Of a DNA stretch of 64,000 nucleotides, positions 1 to 7,762 are shown one piece after another (position 1 is the first letter of the stretch; each line of letters opens with the position of its first letter). Origin of the DNA: Bhargavaea ginsengi (GTDB taxonomy: Bacteria > Bacillota > Bacilli > Bacillales_A > Planococcaceae); assembly GCF_900109165.1 (NCBI RefSeq), contig NZ_FNZF01000007.1, forward strand, positions 42,751-106,750, given 5' to 3'. A program made the translations under genes and the position numbers. The notes below the pieces were generated by a model. It did no database searches. It was not told the DNA's origin and saw only the letters and a program-made list of their open reading frames with translations.

Positions 1-133
1 TGTATTGACTGTTCAACCAATGACGGACGGAGCGCTTTTTTCATGCCGAAAATCCAGCTTCCTAAGTGGATGACGGCGAAAATAAAAGGCGCACAAAAAA
101 ACAATGTGCCTGAGCATTTATGGAGGGGGAAAC
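1..133. other. Upstream region of the efflux operon, no gene called
   Basis: The first 133 bases hold the leader of the exporter operon. One forward frame is open from the window edge to a TGA at 71-73, so the 3' end of an upstream gene could lie here, but too little is visible to name it. A TTGACT near position 5 resembles a -35 box but no convincing -10 follows at the right distance. Confidence 0.3.
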
Positions 134-1450
134 ATGAAGAAGAAGGTAATGATTTGGACAGGCATTGTTGTTCTCGCTGTCTTGTTGCTGGGGACAGCGG
201 CATTTGTCTTCAAGGACCGTCTGTTCCTTGCCGGTGCATCTGAAGAGCTTGACGAACCGGTCATGGTACAGCCTGCCGCCATGCAGGAGCTGGGTGAGAG
301 CATTCTCGTCACGGGGCAGATCATCCCGAGCGACGAGCAAAAAGTGTTCCATGAAGCCGAAAACGGTGAAGTGAAAGAGTTTTTCGTTGAGGAAAACCAG
401 GCTGTCGAAGCGGACACCCCGCTGTTTTCATATGACGACTCTGTTGTAAACAGTGAATACAACAAAGCCGTCCGTTCGCGCGACCTGACGAAAAAGCGCC
501 TCGCCATCGCGAATGACGAATTGACGGCAGCGCGCAAACTCCGGACGGATATGAAGAAAAATCCGGATGTCACGAAAGAAGAACTGAATGCCGCATCCAA
601 GGAAATCGTCCAGCTTGAATTGGATATCGAAGGCATTAAAGATGAAGTCAGCTCTGCTCAGCAGACGATTGATGAGCTCGCCATACAGAAAGAAAAACTG
701 ACCGTCAAAAGTAAGATCGCCGGCACCGTTGTGAAGGTCAATAAAAATGTGGAACCGTCCGAAAACGGATCCACAGAGCCGGCCGTCCACATCATTTCGA
801 GTGGTCCGTTCAAAGTAATCGGAACAATGAGCGAGTTTGACACGGTAAAAGTCAAGTCAGGACAAGCTGTCGTCATCCGGCCAAAAGTGTTTAAAGACCA
901 GACATGGGATGGCACCATCGAATCCGTTTCCCAGTTCCCCGAAGGTGACCAGGGCGGAATGGATGAATACGGAGGAGGCGGCAATGTGACGATGTACCCG
1001 TTTACGGTTGCCATTGCCGGTGATACGAAGGATCTGCGACAAGGTTTCCATGTATCACTGGAGATCAATGTCTCCGACCTTGAACAGAGCGAACAATTGG
1101 CCATCCCTCATATGGCGCTGGATATGGACGAGGAAGGCAATGAATTTGTTTATGTGATCAATGCCGATAATCTTCTTGAAAAGCGCCCCGTGGTGCTCGG
1201 GGAGATGAATGATGAGTTTGCCGGCGTGGCGGAAGGCCTGGAACCCGGTGACCTGGTCGTCACCAACCCTTACGTCATCATGATGAAAAATCTCGAACCT
1301 GGCCAGGAAGTTCCGGATTTCGTGAATATGGATGAAGGCATGGAAGAGCCGGAAATGATGGATGAAACCGAAACGGAAGCAGAGCCGGCAGATGGCGGGG
1401 ACGCCCCTGAAGAAACGGAGCCGGAAGCAGACGTTTCGGAGGAGGCCTAA
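134..1450 (+). CDS. HlyD/MacA-family efflux adaptor (membrane-fusion protein)
   Basis: Adaptor subunit of an ABC efflux pump, anchored in the membrane and reaching outward. Residues 1-25 form one hydrophobic anchor after MKKK, followed by a biotinyl-lipoyl-like half, a helical hairpin rich in Lys/Glu (roughly 115-190), the second lipoyl half and beta-barrel regions, as in MacA/YknX proteins. The last ~40 residues are a very acidic Glu/Asp/Met tail, unusual for the family. The start was chosen at 134 because GGAGGGGG sits just before it. It is followed one base later by the ATPase and then the MacB-like permease, so the three form a tripartite-style operon. Substrate is unknown; export of a peptide, toxin or drug is inferred from the family. 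Confidence 0.88.
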   Translation: MKKKVMIWTGIVVLAVLLLGTAAFVFKDRLFLAGASEELDEPVMVQPAAMQELGESILVTGQIIPSDEQKVFHEAENGEVKEFFVEENQAVEADTPLFSYDDSVVNSEYNKAVRSRDLTKKRLAIANDELTAARKLRTDMKKNPDVTKEELNAASKEIVQLELDIEGIKDEVSSAQQTIDELAIQKEKLTVKSKIAGTVVKVNKNVEPSENGSTEPAVHIISSGPFKVIGTMSEFDTVKVKSGQAVVIRPKVFKDQTWDGTIESVSQFPEGDQGGMDEYGGGGNVTMYPFTVAIAGDTKDLRQGFHVSLEINVSDLEQSEQLAIPHMALDMDEEGNEFVYVINADNLLEKRPVVLGEMNDEFAGVAEGLEPGDLVVTNPYVIMMKNLEPGQEVPDFVNMDEGMEEPEMMDETETEAEPADGGDAPEETEPEADVSEEA

Positions 1451-1451
1451 C

Positions 1452-2132
1452 ATGATTAGGCTTTCTCAGATTACAAAAACGTACGGGAGCGGCAGTCTTG
1501 CAGTTCCGGTTCTCCGCGGCATAGACCTGGAAATCGGGGACGGCGAATTTGTGGCCATCATGGGGCCGTCCGGTTCCGGAAAATCAACGCTGATGAACAT
1601 CATCGGCTTCCTCGACAAGCAGACCGGCGGCACGTACTCCCTCAACGGCGAAGACGTGAAACAGGCCAATGAAAAACAGTTGGCTGGCCTGCGCAACCGG
1701 CATATCGGCTTTGTGTTCCAACAGTTTTTCCTGCTTCCCCGCCTAAACGCCCAAAAGAATGTAGAAACGCCCCTGCTCTACGCAGGCGTTTCGAAAAAAG
1801 AGCGCTCCGAACGCGCCCTGGGACTGTTGGAGAAAGTCGGCCTGAAAGAAAGGACGGGACATCTCCCGAGCGAACTGTCCGGCGGCCAGAAACAGCGTGT
1901 CGCCATCGCCCGCGCCCTGGTCAATCAGCCCACCGTCATTTTGGCGGATGAGCCGACAGGCGCGCTTGATTCAAAGACCGGCGCGCAAATCATGGAACTG
2001 CTCACCGAACTGAACCGCGAAGGCAAGACGGTCATCATCGTCACCCATGAGGAAGAAATCGCGGCCTGCACGGACCGCATCATCGTCTTGCGTGACGGAT
2101 TGATCGTGGATGACAGGAAGGTGACCTCATGA
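1452..2132 (+). CDS. ABC transporter ATP-binding protein (MacB/LolD type)
   Basis: ATPase that powers the adjacent FtsX-type permease. The 226 residues carry Walker A GPSGSGKST at 38-46, Q-loop VFQQFFLLP, signature [16 protein letters not shown] and Walker B VILADEPTGALD, typical of the LolD/MacB/YknY branch. The start is the ATG one base after the adaptor stop, with GGAGG inside the adaptor's last codons, so the two genes are translationally coupled. Its stop overlaps the permease start by four bases. It belongs to the same operon and presumably works only as part of that complex. Confidence 0.93.
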   Translation: MIRLSQITKTYGSGSLAVPVLRGIDLEIGDGEFVAIMGPSGSGKSTLMNIIGFLDKQTGGTYSLNGEDVKQANEKQLAGLRNRHIGFVFQQFFLLPRLNAQKNVETPLLYAGVSKKERSERALGLLEKVGLKERTGHLPSELSGGQKQRVAIARALVNQPTVILADEPTGALDSKTGAQIMELLTELNREGKTVIIVTHEEEIAACTDRIIVLRDGLIVDDRKVTS

Positions 2133-3346
2133 ACGTTCGGGAAAGTTTTGCACTCGCCCTGTCCTCCATCTGGAACCATAAAATCCGTTCCATCCTGACG
2201 ATGCTCGGCATTATCATTGGTGTCAGCGCCGTCATCATCGTCGTTGCGATCGGCGACGGCGCCCGCCAGCAGATGGCGGATGACCTGTTCAGCACGGACG
2301 AAAATGCCATCCCCCTCTACTTTGAACAGACCACGTACGAGGAAAACGGGGAAATGATGTGGGTCGAGCCCCCGGCAGTGACCGGCGAACAGCTCGATGC
2401 GGTGAAAGAAGTAGCCGGCGTGAAATACGTTCTCGGCACAAACAGCGGCTGGGGAACGATGAACCATAACGAACACACTGCCGACATGGAAATCATCGGT
2501 GTCGACAACCAGTACTTTATCGCCAAAGATCTTACACTGCTTGAAGGGCGCCGCCTGAATACCCGAGACAATGACAGCTACTCACGCGTTGCGATGATTG
2601 ATTCCCTTACAAGGGAGAACATGTTCGCAGCTGACGAAGAAGCGGTCGGTGCGATCATCGACATCAACGACAATCCGTATAAAGTGGTCGGGGTGTACGA
2701 GTCCACACTGCCCCCTGAATTCAGGCACATGGATGAATTCTCGAACGGCCAGATGCTGATGCCCCGCACGCTCATTTCCATGATGTTCGGGAGTCCGGAG
2801 ATCGATACGATCAACGTGATTGCAGACCAGCCCGACAATCTGACGGAAACAGGCTTTGCTGCTGCCGAGAAGCTGACTGAACTCACCGGCAGCGAAGAAG
2901 GTATGTATGTCGCCGAGGACATGAGTGCCTACGTCGAGGAATTCGATAGTTTTTACATGACCATCACCCTGTTCATCAGCAGCATCGCCGGCATCTCCCT
3001 TCTCGTCGGCGGCATCGGGGTCATGAACATCATGCTCGTCTCCGTCACAGAGCGTACAAGGGAAATCGGCCTGCGAAAGGCACTCGGCGCAACGCGAGGC
3101 CAGATCCTCCGGCAGTTTCTGATCGAATCGGTAACGCTGACTTCACTCGGAGGATTGATCGGGATCGGTTTTGCGGCACTCGTAACCGCGGTAGCCGCAG
3201 TGTTCCTGCCGTTCACCCCGATCATCAATCCCGTCGTCGTCATTGTTGGAATCCTCTTCTCTTCAATGATCGGGATTGTGTTCGGCATCCTGCCGGCCAA
3301 CAAAGCTTCGAAACTGAGCCCGATTGATGCGTTGAGGTATGAATGA
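2129..3346 (+). CDS. MacB-like ABC transporter permease
   Basis: Integral membrane subunit of the exporter, 405 residues. A first membrane helix (about 20-42) is followed by a large MacB periplasmic-core-type extracytoplasmic domain (about 45-270) and then three C-terminal helices of an FtsX domain, including the run RTREIGLRKALGA characteristic of MacB permeases. It starts at an ATGA overlap with the ATPase stop. This is the YknZ/MacB mechanotransmission architecture: the pump does not carry substrate through the membrane but drives an external adaptor. The operon ends at a strong hairpin just downstream. Confidence 0.92.
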   Translation: MNVRESFALALSSIWNHKIRSILTMLGIIIGVSAVIIVVAIGDGARQQMADDLFSTDENAIPLYFEQTTYEENGEMMWVEPPAVTGEQLDAVKEVAGVKYVLGTNSGWGTMNHNEHTADMEIIGVDNQYFIAKDLTLLEGRRLNTRDNDSYSRVAMIDSLTRENMFAADEEAVGAIIDINDNPYKVVGVYESTLPPEFRHMDEFSNGQMLMPRTLISMMFGSPEIDTINVIADQPDNLTETGFAAAEKLTELTGSEEGMYVAEDMSAYVEEFDSFYMTITLFISSIAGISLLVGGIGVMNIMLVSVTERTREIGLRKALGATRGQILRQFLIESVTLTSLGGLIGIGFAALVTAVAAVFLPFTPIINPVVVIVGILFSSMIGIVFGILPANKASKLSPIDALRYE

Positions 3347-3355
3347 CGAGGAAAG

Positions 3356-3426
3356 AGGCAGCGCATGTGATGCGCTGCCTCAGACTGCAGACAAAACGAG
3401 TGAATGACTCCTTTGTCTGCAGTTTT
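3356..3426 (+). terminator. Double hairpin terminator after the exporter operon
   Basis: A perfect 10-bp stem with a 5-base loop (3356-3380) is followed by a perfect 12-bp stem (3384-3395 with 3412-3423) ending in TTTT. The second hairpin is the likely intrinsic terminator. Confidence 0.8.
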
Positions 3427-3550
3427 CTTATTCCTGACAACCCAAGAATACTGATTAGTTGAAACTTTAATATCTCTAATTCGTATAGAACAGTTGTAAG
3501 AATCATCCATGACACGACTTAGAAAAAACAAATTTCAGGAGGTACCGAGT

Positions 3551-3733
3551 ATGTTTATAAGTTTGATTTCCATCGTTTCTATTGTATTGTGGGTTGCTTT
3601 ATCCCAAGAACTCGGTAAATCTTCGAAAGAGAGAAACAAACAAAAAATGATTACTCTAATGTCTGCCGGTTCGTTATCTACAGTAATCGTTACAATCTCA
3701 CTGGTTCAAAATCTCCAATTTTATTCGTTATGA
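3551..3733 (+). CDS. Small hydrophobic protein, unknown function
   Basis: A 60-residue protein with two hydrophobic segments (about 2-17 and 33-52) separated by a basic loop rich in Lys/Arg/Asn, probably a small membrane protein. The start follows AGGAGGT at good spacing. Base composition is clearly more AT-rich than the exporter genes before it and the LysE gene after it, which could mean recent acquisition. No family was recognised. It stands alone between two hairpins. Confidence 0.6.
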   Translation: MFISLISIVSIVLWVALSQELGKSSKERNKQKMITLMSAGSLSTVIVTISLVQNLQFYSL

Positions 3734-3737
3734 AGGT

Positions 3738-3771
3738 TAAGGGAACCCATTATTATGAGGTTTCTTTTTTG
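3738..3771 (+). terminator. Weak terminator hairpin
   Basis: An imperfect stem (GGAACC with GGTTTC) followed by six T residues lies right after the small hydrophobic gene. Confidence 0.5.
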
Positions 3772-3821
3772 ATTGAAACATTCAACTGCAGGACTCCTGG
3801 GCCTTAAGGATAGAACTGTAT

Positions 3822-4439
3822 TTATAGACCTTCAACAAGCTGAAGCCCCAAATAGACGGCAATTCCCCAGATGATCAGACCGGAAATCTGGTTGAACCGT
3901 CTGAGAATCTGCCCGCCGGTGTCCAGTCTTCCAATCATCCGGCCGGTCAGAGCCAGGCCGAAGAACCAGAGAAACGATACGCTGATGCATGCTGCCGTGA
4001 ACACGACAAGCCTGTCCCCTTCGTAGGCCAGAGAGCTCGGCCCGATGACACCGATCAGGTCGAGGATGGCGTGGGGATTCAGCAGGGAGACCGAAGCGGC
4101 AAAAAGGACCTGCTGCTTGGCCGAAAGCGCCTCCCGCTTGCCCTCTCCGTTTCCGGGAGCACTTTTGAAAATCGACCAGCCCATATACACCATGAAAAAG
4201 AAGCCGACGAGGAAAATCAGGTTCTTAAGCCAGGCAAAGCTGAAGACGATCAGGGAAACACCCATGACTGCCAGCAGGATGAGCAGCATGTCACAGATGC
4301 CGGCGGTCACTACGGCAGGCAAAGCACGCGAAAACCTGCGGTGGGTCGCTCCCTGATTAAATATAAAAACATTTTGTACGCCGAGCGGAAGGATCAGCCC
4401 TAAGGCAAGAACAATTCCATGAACTAACGCGGTCGCCAT
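3822..4439 (-). CDS. LysE/ArgO-family amino acid exporter
   Basis: A 205-residue membrane protein of the LysE/RhtB superfamily, with about six hydrophobic segments and the family opening LALGLILPLGVQNVFIFNQG near residues 8-30. Members export basic or other amino acids and protect against intracellular excess. GGGGGA precedes the ATG at 4439, which I prefer to an upstream in-frame ATG. It is a single-gene unit on the minus strand. The region upstream of it carries a 21-bp-period repeat array. The substrate (arginine or lysine) is inferred from ArgO-like residues, not shown. Confidence 0.82.
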   Translation of the reverse strand: MATALVHGIVLALGLILPLGVQNVFIFNQGATHRRFSRALPAVVTAGICDMLLILLAVMGVSLIVFSFAWLKNLIFLVGFFFMVYMGWSIFKSAPGNGEGKREALSAKQQVLFAASVSLLNPHAILDLIGVIGPSSLAYEGDRLVVFTAACISVSFLWFFGLALTGRMIGRLDTGGQILRRFNQISGLIIWGIAVYLGLQLVEGL

Positions 4440-4546
4440 CTTGCGTCCCCCAAATTCTTTTCTTTCTATCATAGCAAAATTCCAATTGGGGTCTTCCGCT
4501 GATTGGTGAAACTATATTAGAGAGTGATTGGGATACTTGCCAAATG

Positions 4547-4616
4547 AAGCGCGCATAGATTCCTATGCGCGCTTGGCCGAGTTCTATGCGCGCTTCTGAG
4601 GTTTCTATGTGCGCTT
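4547..4616. repeat. 21-bp-period array, CTATGCGCGCTT type
   Basis: One inverted copy AAGCGCGCATAG (4547-4558) is followed by three direct copies of CTATGCGCGCTT or CTATGTGCGCTT starting at 4563, 4584 and 4605, spaced exactly 21 bp. The spacer sequences are not conserved. The same arrangement recurs at 41512-41581. Confidence 0.9.
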
Positions 4617-4641
4617 GCCTGGTAGCCTGGTCCAAAAACAG

Positions 4642-4682
4642 AACGAAGCCGGCTGATCCCAGATGGGTCCGCCGGCTTCGTT
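4642..4682 (-). terminator. Terminator of the GNAT gene
   Basis: A 12-bp inverted repeat (AACGAAGCCGGC with GCCGGCTTCGTT) lies right behind the stop codon of the minus-strand GNAT gene. Confidence 0.75.
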
Positions 4683-4684
4683 TA

Positions 4685-5233
4685 TTACTGATTCTCTTTT
4701 AATTCTTCCCACTCTTCCCGCAGCATCCCCATCCGGATGGAGTCGTAGTACGTCCCGTTCCAGTAGCGGACTTTGCGGATGCGGGCTTCCATCTTGAAGC
4801 CAAGCTTCTCGCCGGCCCGGATCATGCGCTCGTTGCCGGACCAGGTGGTGTACCCCGTCCGGACGAGCGGCATCGTGTTGAACAGGTGGTCCCGCCACAG
4901 CTTGAAGGCGGTCGTGCCGATCCCCCCGTTCCAGTATGCCGGGTCGTAGATGGCGATGCCCATCTCAAGCCAGAGTGATGGCTTATGTTCCCAGTAGTAG
5001 CCGACCATGCCGACAATTGTGCTTTCGTGCTCGATCAGCCAGTAATCGTCCTGGTCGACGAGCTTGTCTTTCTTCTCATAGAACGCTTCCCACTCCATCG
5101 TCTCGTGGGGATAATAAGGCGCGTCCCACTTTTTCCATTCCGGATTTTCGTCCCGGAAGCTGAGTTCCCACATGCGGCGGAGATCCGTTTCTTTGACCGG
5201 GCGGATCGTCGTGCCGTTTTCGGTGTAGGTCAA
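4685..5233 (-). CDS. GNAT N-acetyltransferase (RimJ/RimL-like)
   Basis: An acetyl-CoA-dependent acyltransferase of 182 residues. It has the opening TTIRPVKETDL, a central MVGYYW beta strand and the WNGGIGTTAFKLWRDHLF helix in the place of motif A, then an NERMIRAGEKLGFKMEARIR block that resembles RimJ/RimL and YdaF proteins acting on protein N-termini, polyamines or antibiotics. It starts at 5233 and lies 16 bases behind the S9 peptidase gene on the same strand, so the two are probably cotranscribed. The substrate cannot be told from sequence. Confidence 0.88.
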   Translation of the reverse strand: MTYTENGTTIRPVKETDLRRMWELSFRDENPEWKKWDAPYYPHETMEWEAFYEKKDKLVDQDDYWLIEHESTIVGMVGYYWEHKPSLWLEMGIAIYDPAYWNGGIGTTAFKLWRDHLFNTMPLVRTGYTTWSGNERMIRAGEKLGFKMEARIRKVRYWNGTYYDSIRMGMLREEWEELKENQ

Positions 5234-5249
5234 TTGATTCTTCCCTTTC

Positions 5250-7226
5250 TTACAGGTACTTCTCGAACCATCCGGTGATCTGATCCAGGCGCTCGATGCG
5301 CAGGTTTGGCTTGCCGGTGCGCGACAGGTTATGGTCGGCTTCCGGGAAGCGGACGAAGACCGTCTCCTTGCCCATATGCTTCAGCGTGATGAACAGCTGC
5401 TCCGCCTGCTCAATCGGGCAACGGAAGTCCTTTTCGCTGTGGAGAATGAGGAGCGGCGTATTGACGTTGGCCGCGTACTTGAGCGGCGAGATGTCCCAGA
5501 GTCCTTCGACATCATCCATGACCGCGCCGTGCTGCCATTCGCTGAAGTAGTAACCGATGTCGGAGACACCGAAGAAACTGATCCAGTTCGAGATCGAGCG
5601 CTGGGTGACAGCCGCCTTGAACCGGTCGGTGTGGCCGACAATCCAGTTTGTCATGAATCCGCCGTAGCTGCCGCCCGTGATGCCAAGACGCTCGGTATCG
5701 ATCCAACCGTTGTTTTCGATGGCGTAATCGACACCAGCCATGATGTCCAGATAGTCGCCGTTTCCGTAGTCGCGGCGTACCGCGTCTACGAATTCCTGGC
5801 TGTAGCCATGGCTGCCGCGCGGGTTGACGAACAGTACGCCATATCCTTTTGACGCGAGCACCTGGAATTCGTGGAAGAACGTGTTGGCATACATGGTATG
5901 CGGCCCGCCGTGGATCTCCGTGATTAGCGGGTACTTCTTCCCTTCCTCGAACCCGGCCGGCTTCATGATCCAGCCGTGGACGTCCCAATCTTTAGGACCT
6001 TTGAAGACGATCGGTTCCGGCTTGGCAATCTCGTGTTCTTCGATGAACTTTTCATTGAATGCGGTGAGCGCCTTGCGTTCTCCGGTTGTGATTTCCTGCA
6101 CGTATAGCTCGCCTGGGTGAACAGGGTTACTTGCCGTAAGGAGTGCCGTTTTGCCGTCTTTTGTGACGTCATAGCCGTAGACATGCTCATTTTCAGGAGT
6201 TGCCGGATAAAGCTCCCCTTCAAGTGTCGCGTAATACAGGCGGACATCGCCCATCACGGACACCTGGAAGTAAAGCGCCTCGTTCCCCGTCCAGACTGCC
6301 GCAGGCTTTTCGGTGCCCTGCTGGAAGTCGGCCGCGACAAGGTCGCCGACCGGCGCGTCAAGCGATTCTGTCAGGACAGTAAGTGAACCGGACGCCACAT
6401 CATAGACATACATATCTGTATGCGTCGCGTTTTCCAGCCTGCGATCTGCACCGATAAAGGCGATTTTCTTGCCGTCCGGCGAGAACGTCGCACCGCCATA
6501 GTAGCCGTCCTGGTCGATGATTGTCGTCTCTTCCCTCGTTTCTGCATCTGCGAGATAAAGCGCGCCGCGGAATTCGAAGTCCTGGTTTTCCGCACGGTTG
6601 ACGCTGAAGACGACCTTCTTGCCGTCAGGGGACACCGTGTTCAGGCCGTATTGATGGTCGCCTTCCGTGAACGCTGTCACGTCTCCCGATTCAAGGTCCA
6701 CGACACCGATCTGGCGGAACATATCTTGAGGAAGGAGACCGAGCCCGTCCGCCTTGTACTTCATCTTCTCGATGACGACCGGCTCCGGCTTCTTGTCCTT
6801 TTTCTCCTCTTCCTTGTCCATGAACGACTTGTCTTTCTTGACCGCTCCGTTCACCCACAATTTCTTGCCGCACGGCGACCAGGCAAATGCCGATACCCCG
6901 TTCGCAAAGTCGGTCACCCGCTCCGCTTCTCCGCCTGCTGCGCTCAGCACGTAAAGCTGATTCTTGCCGTCACGGTCGGACAGGAAGGCGATCTTGCTGC
7001 CGTCAGCGGACCACTCCGGACTGCTCACCCGGTTCTTGCCGTATGTCCACTGCGTCACGTCTCCGGATGCCAGATTCACATGGAACAGATTCGAAATATA
7101 CTTGTTTTCTTCCTTGTCCATATGCGTCCGAACGAACACCGCTCTGTCGCCAGTTGGCGCCAGATTTGGATTCGCTACGGAATAAAGGTCAAACAGCGAT
7201 TCAGCCGTAATGTTCTTCTTGCTCAT
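5250..7226 (-). CDS. S9 family prolyl oligopeptidase-like peptidase (YuxL-like)
   Basis: A 658-residue cytosolic serine peptidase with no signal peptide. The N-terminal ~380 residues are beta-propeller blades with TolB/PD40-type repeats such as SPEWSADGSKIAFLSDRDG. The C-terminal alpha/beta hydrolase carries GGSYGG (Ser520), HSEKD (Asp600) and ADHN (His632), a complete catalytic triad. These enzymes are acyl-aminoacyl- or prolyl-peptidases that trim short peptides. AAGGGGGAG lies upstream of the ATG at 7226, which I prefer to an upstream in-frame start. The GNAT gene follows closely. A long Lys/Glu stretch near residue 150 is an insertion in the propeller. Confidence 0.92.
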   Translation of the reverse strand: MSKKNITAESLFDLYSVANPNLAPTGDRAVFVRTHMDKEENKYISNLFHVNLASGDVTQWTYGKNRVSSPEWSADGSKIAFLSDRDGKNQLYVLSAAGGEAERVTDFANGVSAFAWSPCGKKLWVNGAVKKDKSFMDKEEEKKDKKPEPVVIEKMKYKADGLGLLPQDMFRQIGVVDLESGDVTAFTEGDHQYGLNTVSPDGKKVVFSVNRAENQDFEFRGALYLADAETREETTIIDQDGYYGGATFSPDGKKIAFIGADRRLENATHTDMYVYDVASGSLTVLTESLDAPVGDLVAADFQQGTEKPAAVWTGNEALYFQVSVMGDVRLYYATLEGELYPATPENEHVYGYDVTKDGKTALLTASNPVHPGELYVQEITTGERKALTAFNEKFIEEHEIAKPEPIVFKGPKDWDVHGWIMKPAGFEEGKKYPLITEIHGGPHTMYANTFFHEFQVLASKGYGVLFVNPRGSHGYSQEFVDAVRRDYGNGDYLDIMAGVDYAIENNGWIDTERLGITGGSYGGFMTNWIVGHTDRFKAAVTQRSISNWISFFGVSDIGYYFSEWQHGAVMDDVEGLWDISPLKYAANVNTPLLILHSEKDFRCPIEQAEQLFITLKHMGKETVFVRFPEADHNLSRTGKPNLRIERLDQITGWFEKYL

Positions 7227-7310
7227 CAGTAACTCCCCCTTTAACAAAACCTACTGATAAGTCTAAACTATTTCGACTTGCGGAACAATATTCTTCTATA
7301 ATTGCGGGTG

Positions 7311-7401
7311 AAACGTTGATATAGTTCATTGAGACGTTAACATACTGGCGTGAGACGTTAACATACCAGCGAGAAACGTTAACATACTGCAGTTAAACGT
7401 T
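7311..7401. repeat. 21-bp-period array, AACGTT type
   Basis: Five copies of (A/G)AACGTT or AGACGTT start at 7311, 7332, 7353, 7374 and 7395, spaced exactly 21 bp, with variable spacers. The core is close to palindromic. The last copy touches the stop codon of the small gene on the minus strand. The same motif and copy number recur at 27685-27777. Confidence 0.88.
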
Positions 7402-7571
7402 CACGTTCCGCGTTTCCGCTTTACGACGATCATGAGGATCGCCGTGTAGATCAAGGCAAACGGGATGGCCCAGAATGCCAGCTGCAACAGCTGAGAATCT
7501 GTTGGGTAAAAGAAATAGATCAGCATCCATGCAGCGGACACGATCAAGATCGTTTCTTCAAGATACTTCAA
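7401..7571 (-). CDS. Small membrane protein with TTG start
   Basis: A 56-residue frame starting with TTG, preceded by GAGGTG at 8-base spacing. It holds two hydrophobic stretches (about 8-21 and 29-51) and ends in a basic tail KRKRGT, the usual inside-positive pattern. No family was recognised. It lies between two repeat arrays, upstream of the S9 peptidase gene and downstream of lcfB. The coding call rests on the ribosome binding site, the membrane pattern and third-position GC. Confidence 0.6.
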   Translation of the reverse strand: MKYLEETILIVSAAWMLIYFFYPTDSQLLQLAFWAIPFALIYTAILMIVVKRKRGT

Positions 7572-7611
7572 GACAGCACCTCATTATCAGATATGCAAAC
7601 CCAGGAATCAT

Positions 7612-7706
7612 TCGTCACTTTCAGCACCGCTTTCGTCACTTTCGGAGCTTGAATCGTCACTTTCGCGCCATGAATCGTCACTTTCACGGTCACTTGCGTC
7701 ACTTTC
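7612..7706. repeat. 21-bp-period array, TCGTCACTTTC type
   Basis: Five direct copies of TCGTCACTTTC (the last has G first) start at 7612, 7633, 7654, 7675 and 7696, exactly 21 bp apart. A decayed array of the same motif in the other orientation is at 34647-34700. Confidence 0.9.
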
Positions 7707-7728
7707 GCGACCTGATTCATCCCCGCAC

Positions 7729-7756
7729 AAACAAAATGCCCGCGACAAGCGCGGGC
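7729..7756 (-). terminator. Terminator of lcfB
   Basis: GCCCGC and GCGGGC (7738-7756) form a stem directly behind the lcfB stop; the minus strand then continues into a T-rich run. Confidence 0.75.
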
Positions 7757-7762
7757 TACAAA

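Noticed and set aside
6420..7232. 270-codon plus-strand frame over the S9 peptidase
   Set aside because: Same reason: shadow frame over a conserved minus-strand gene.
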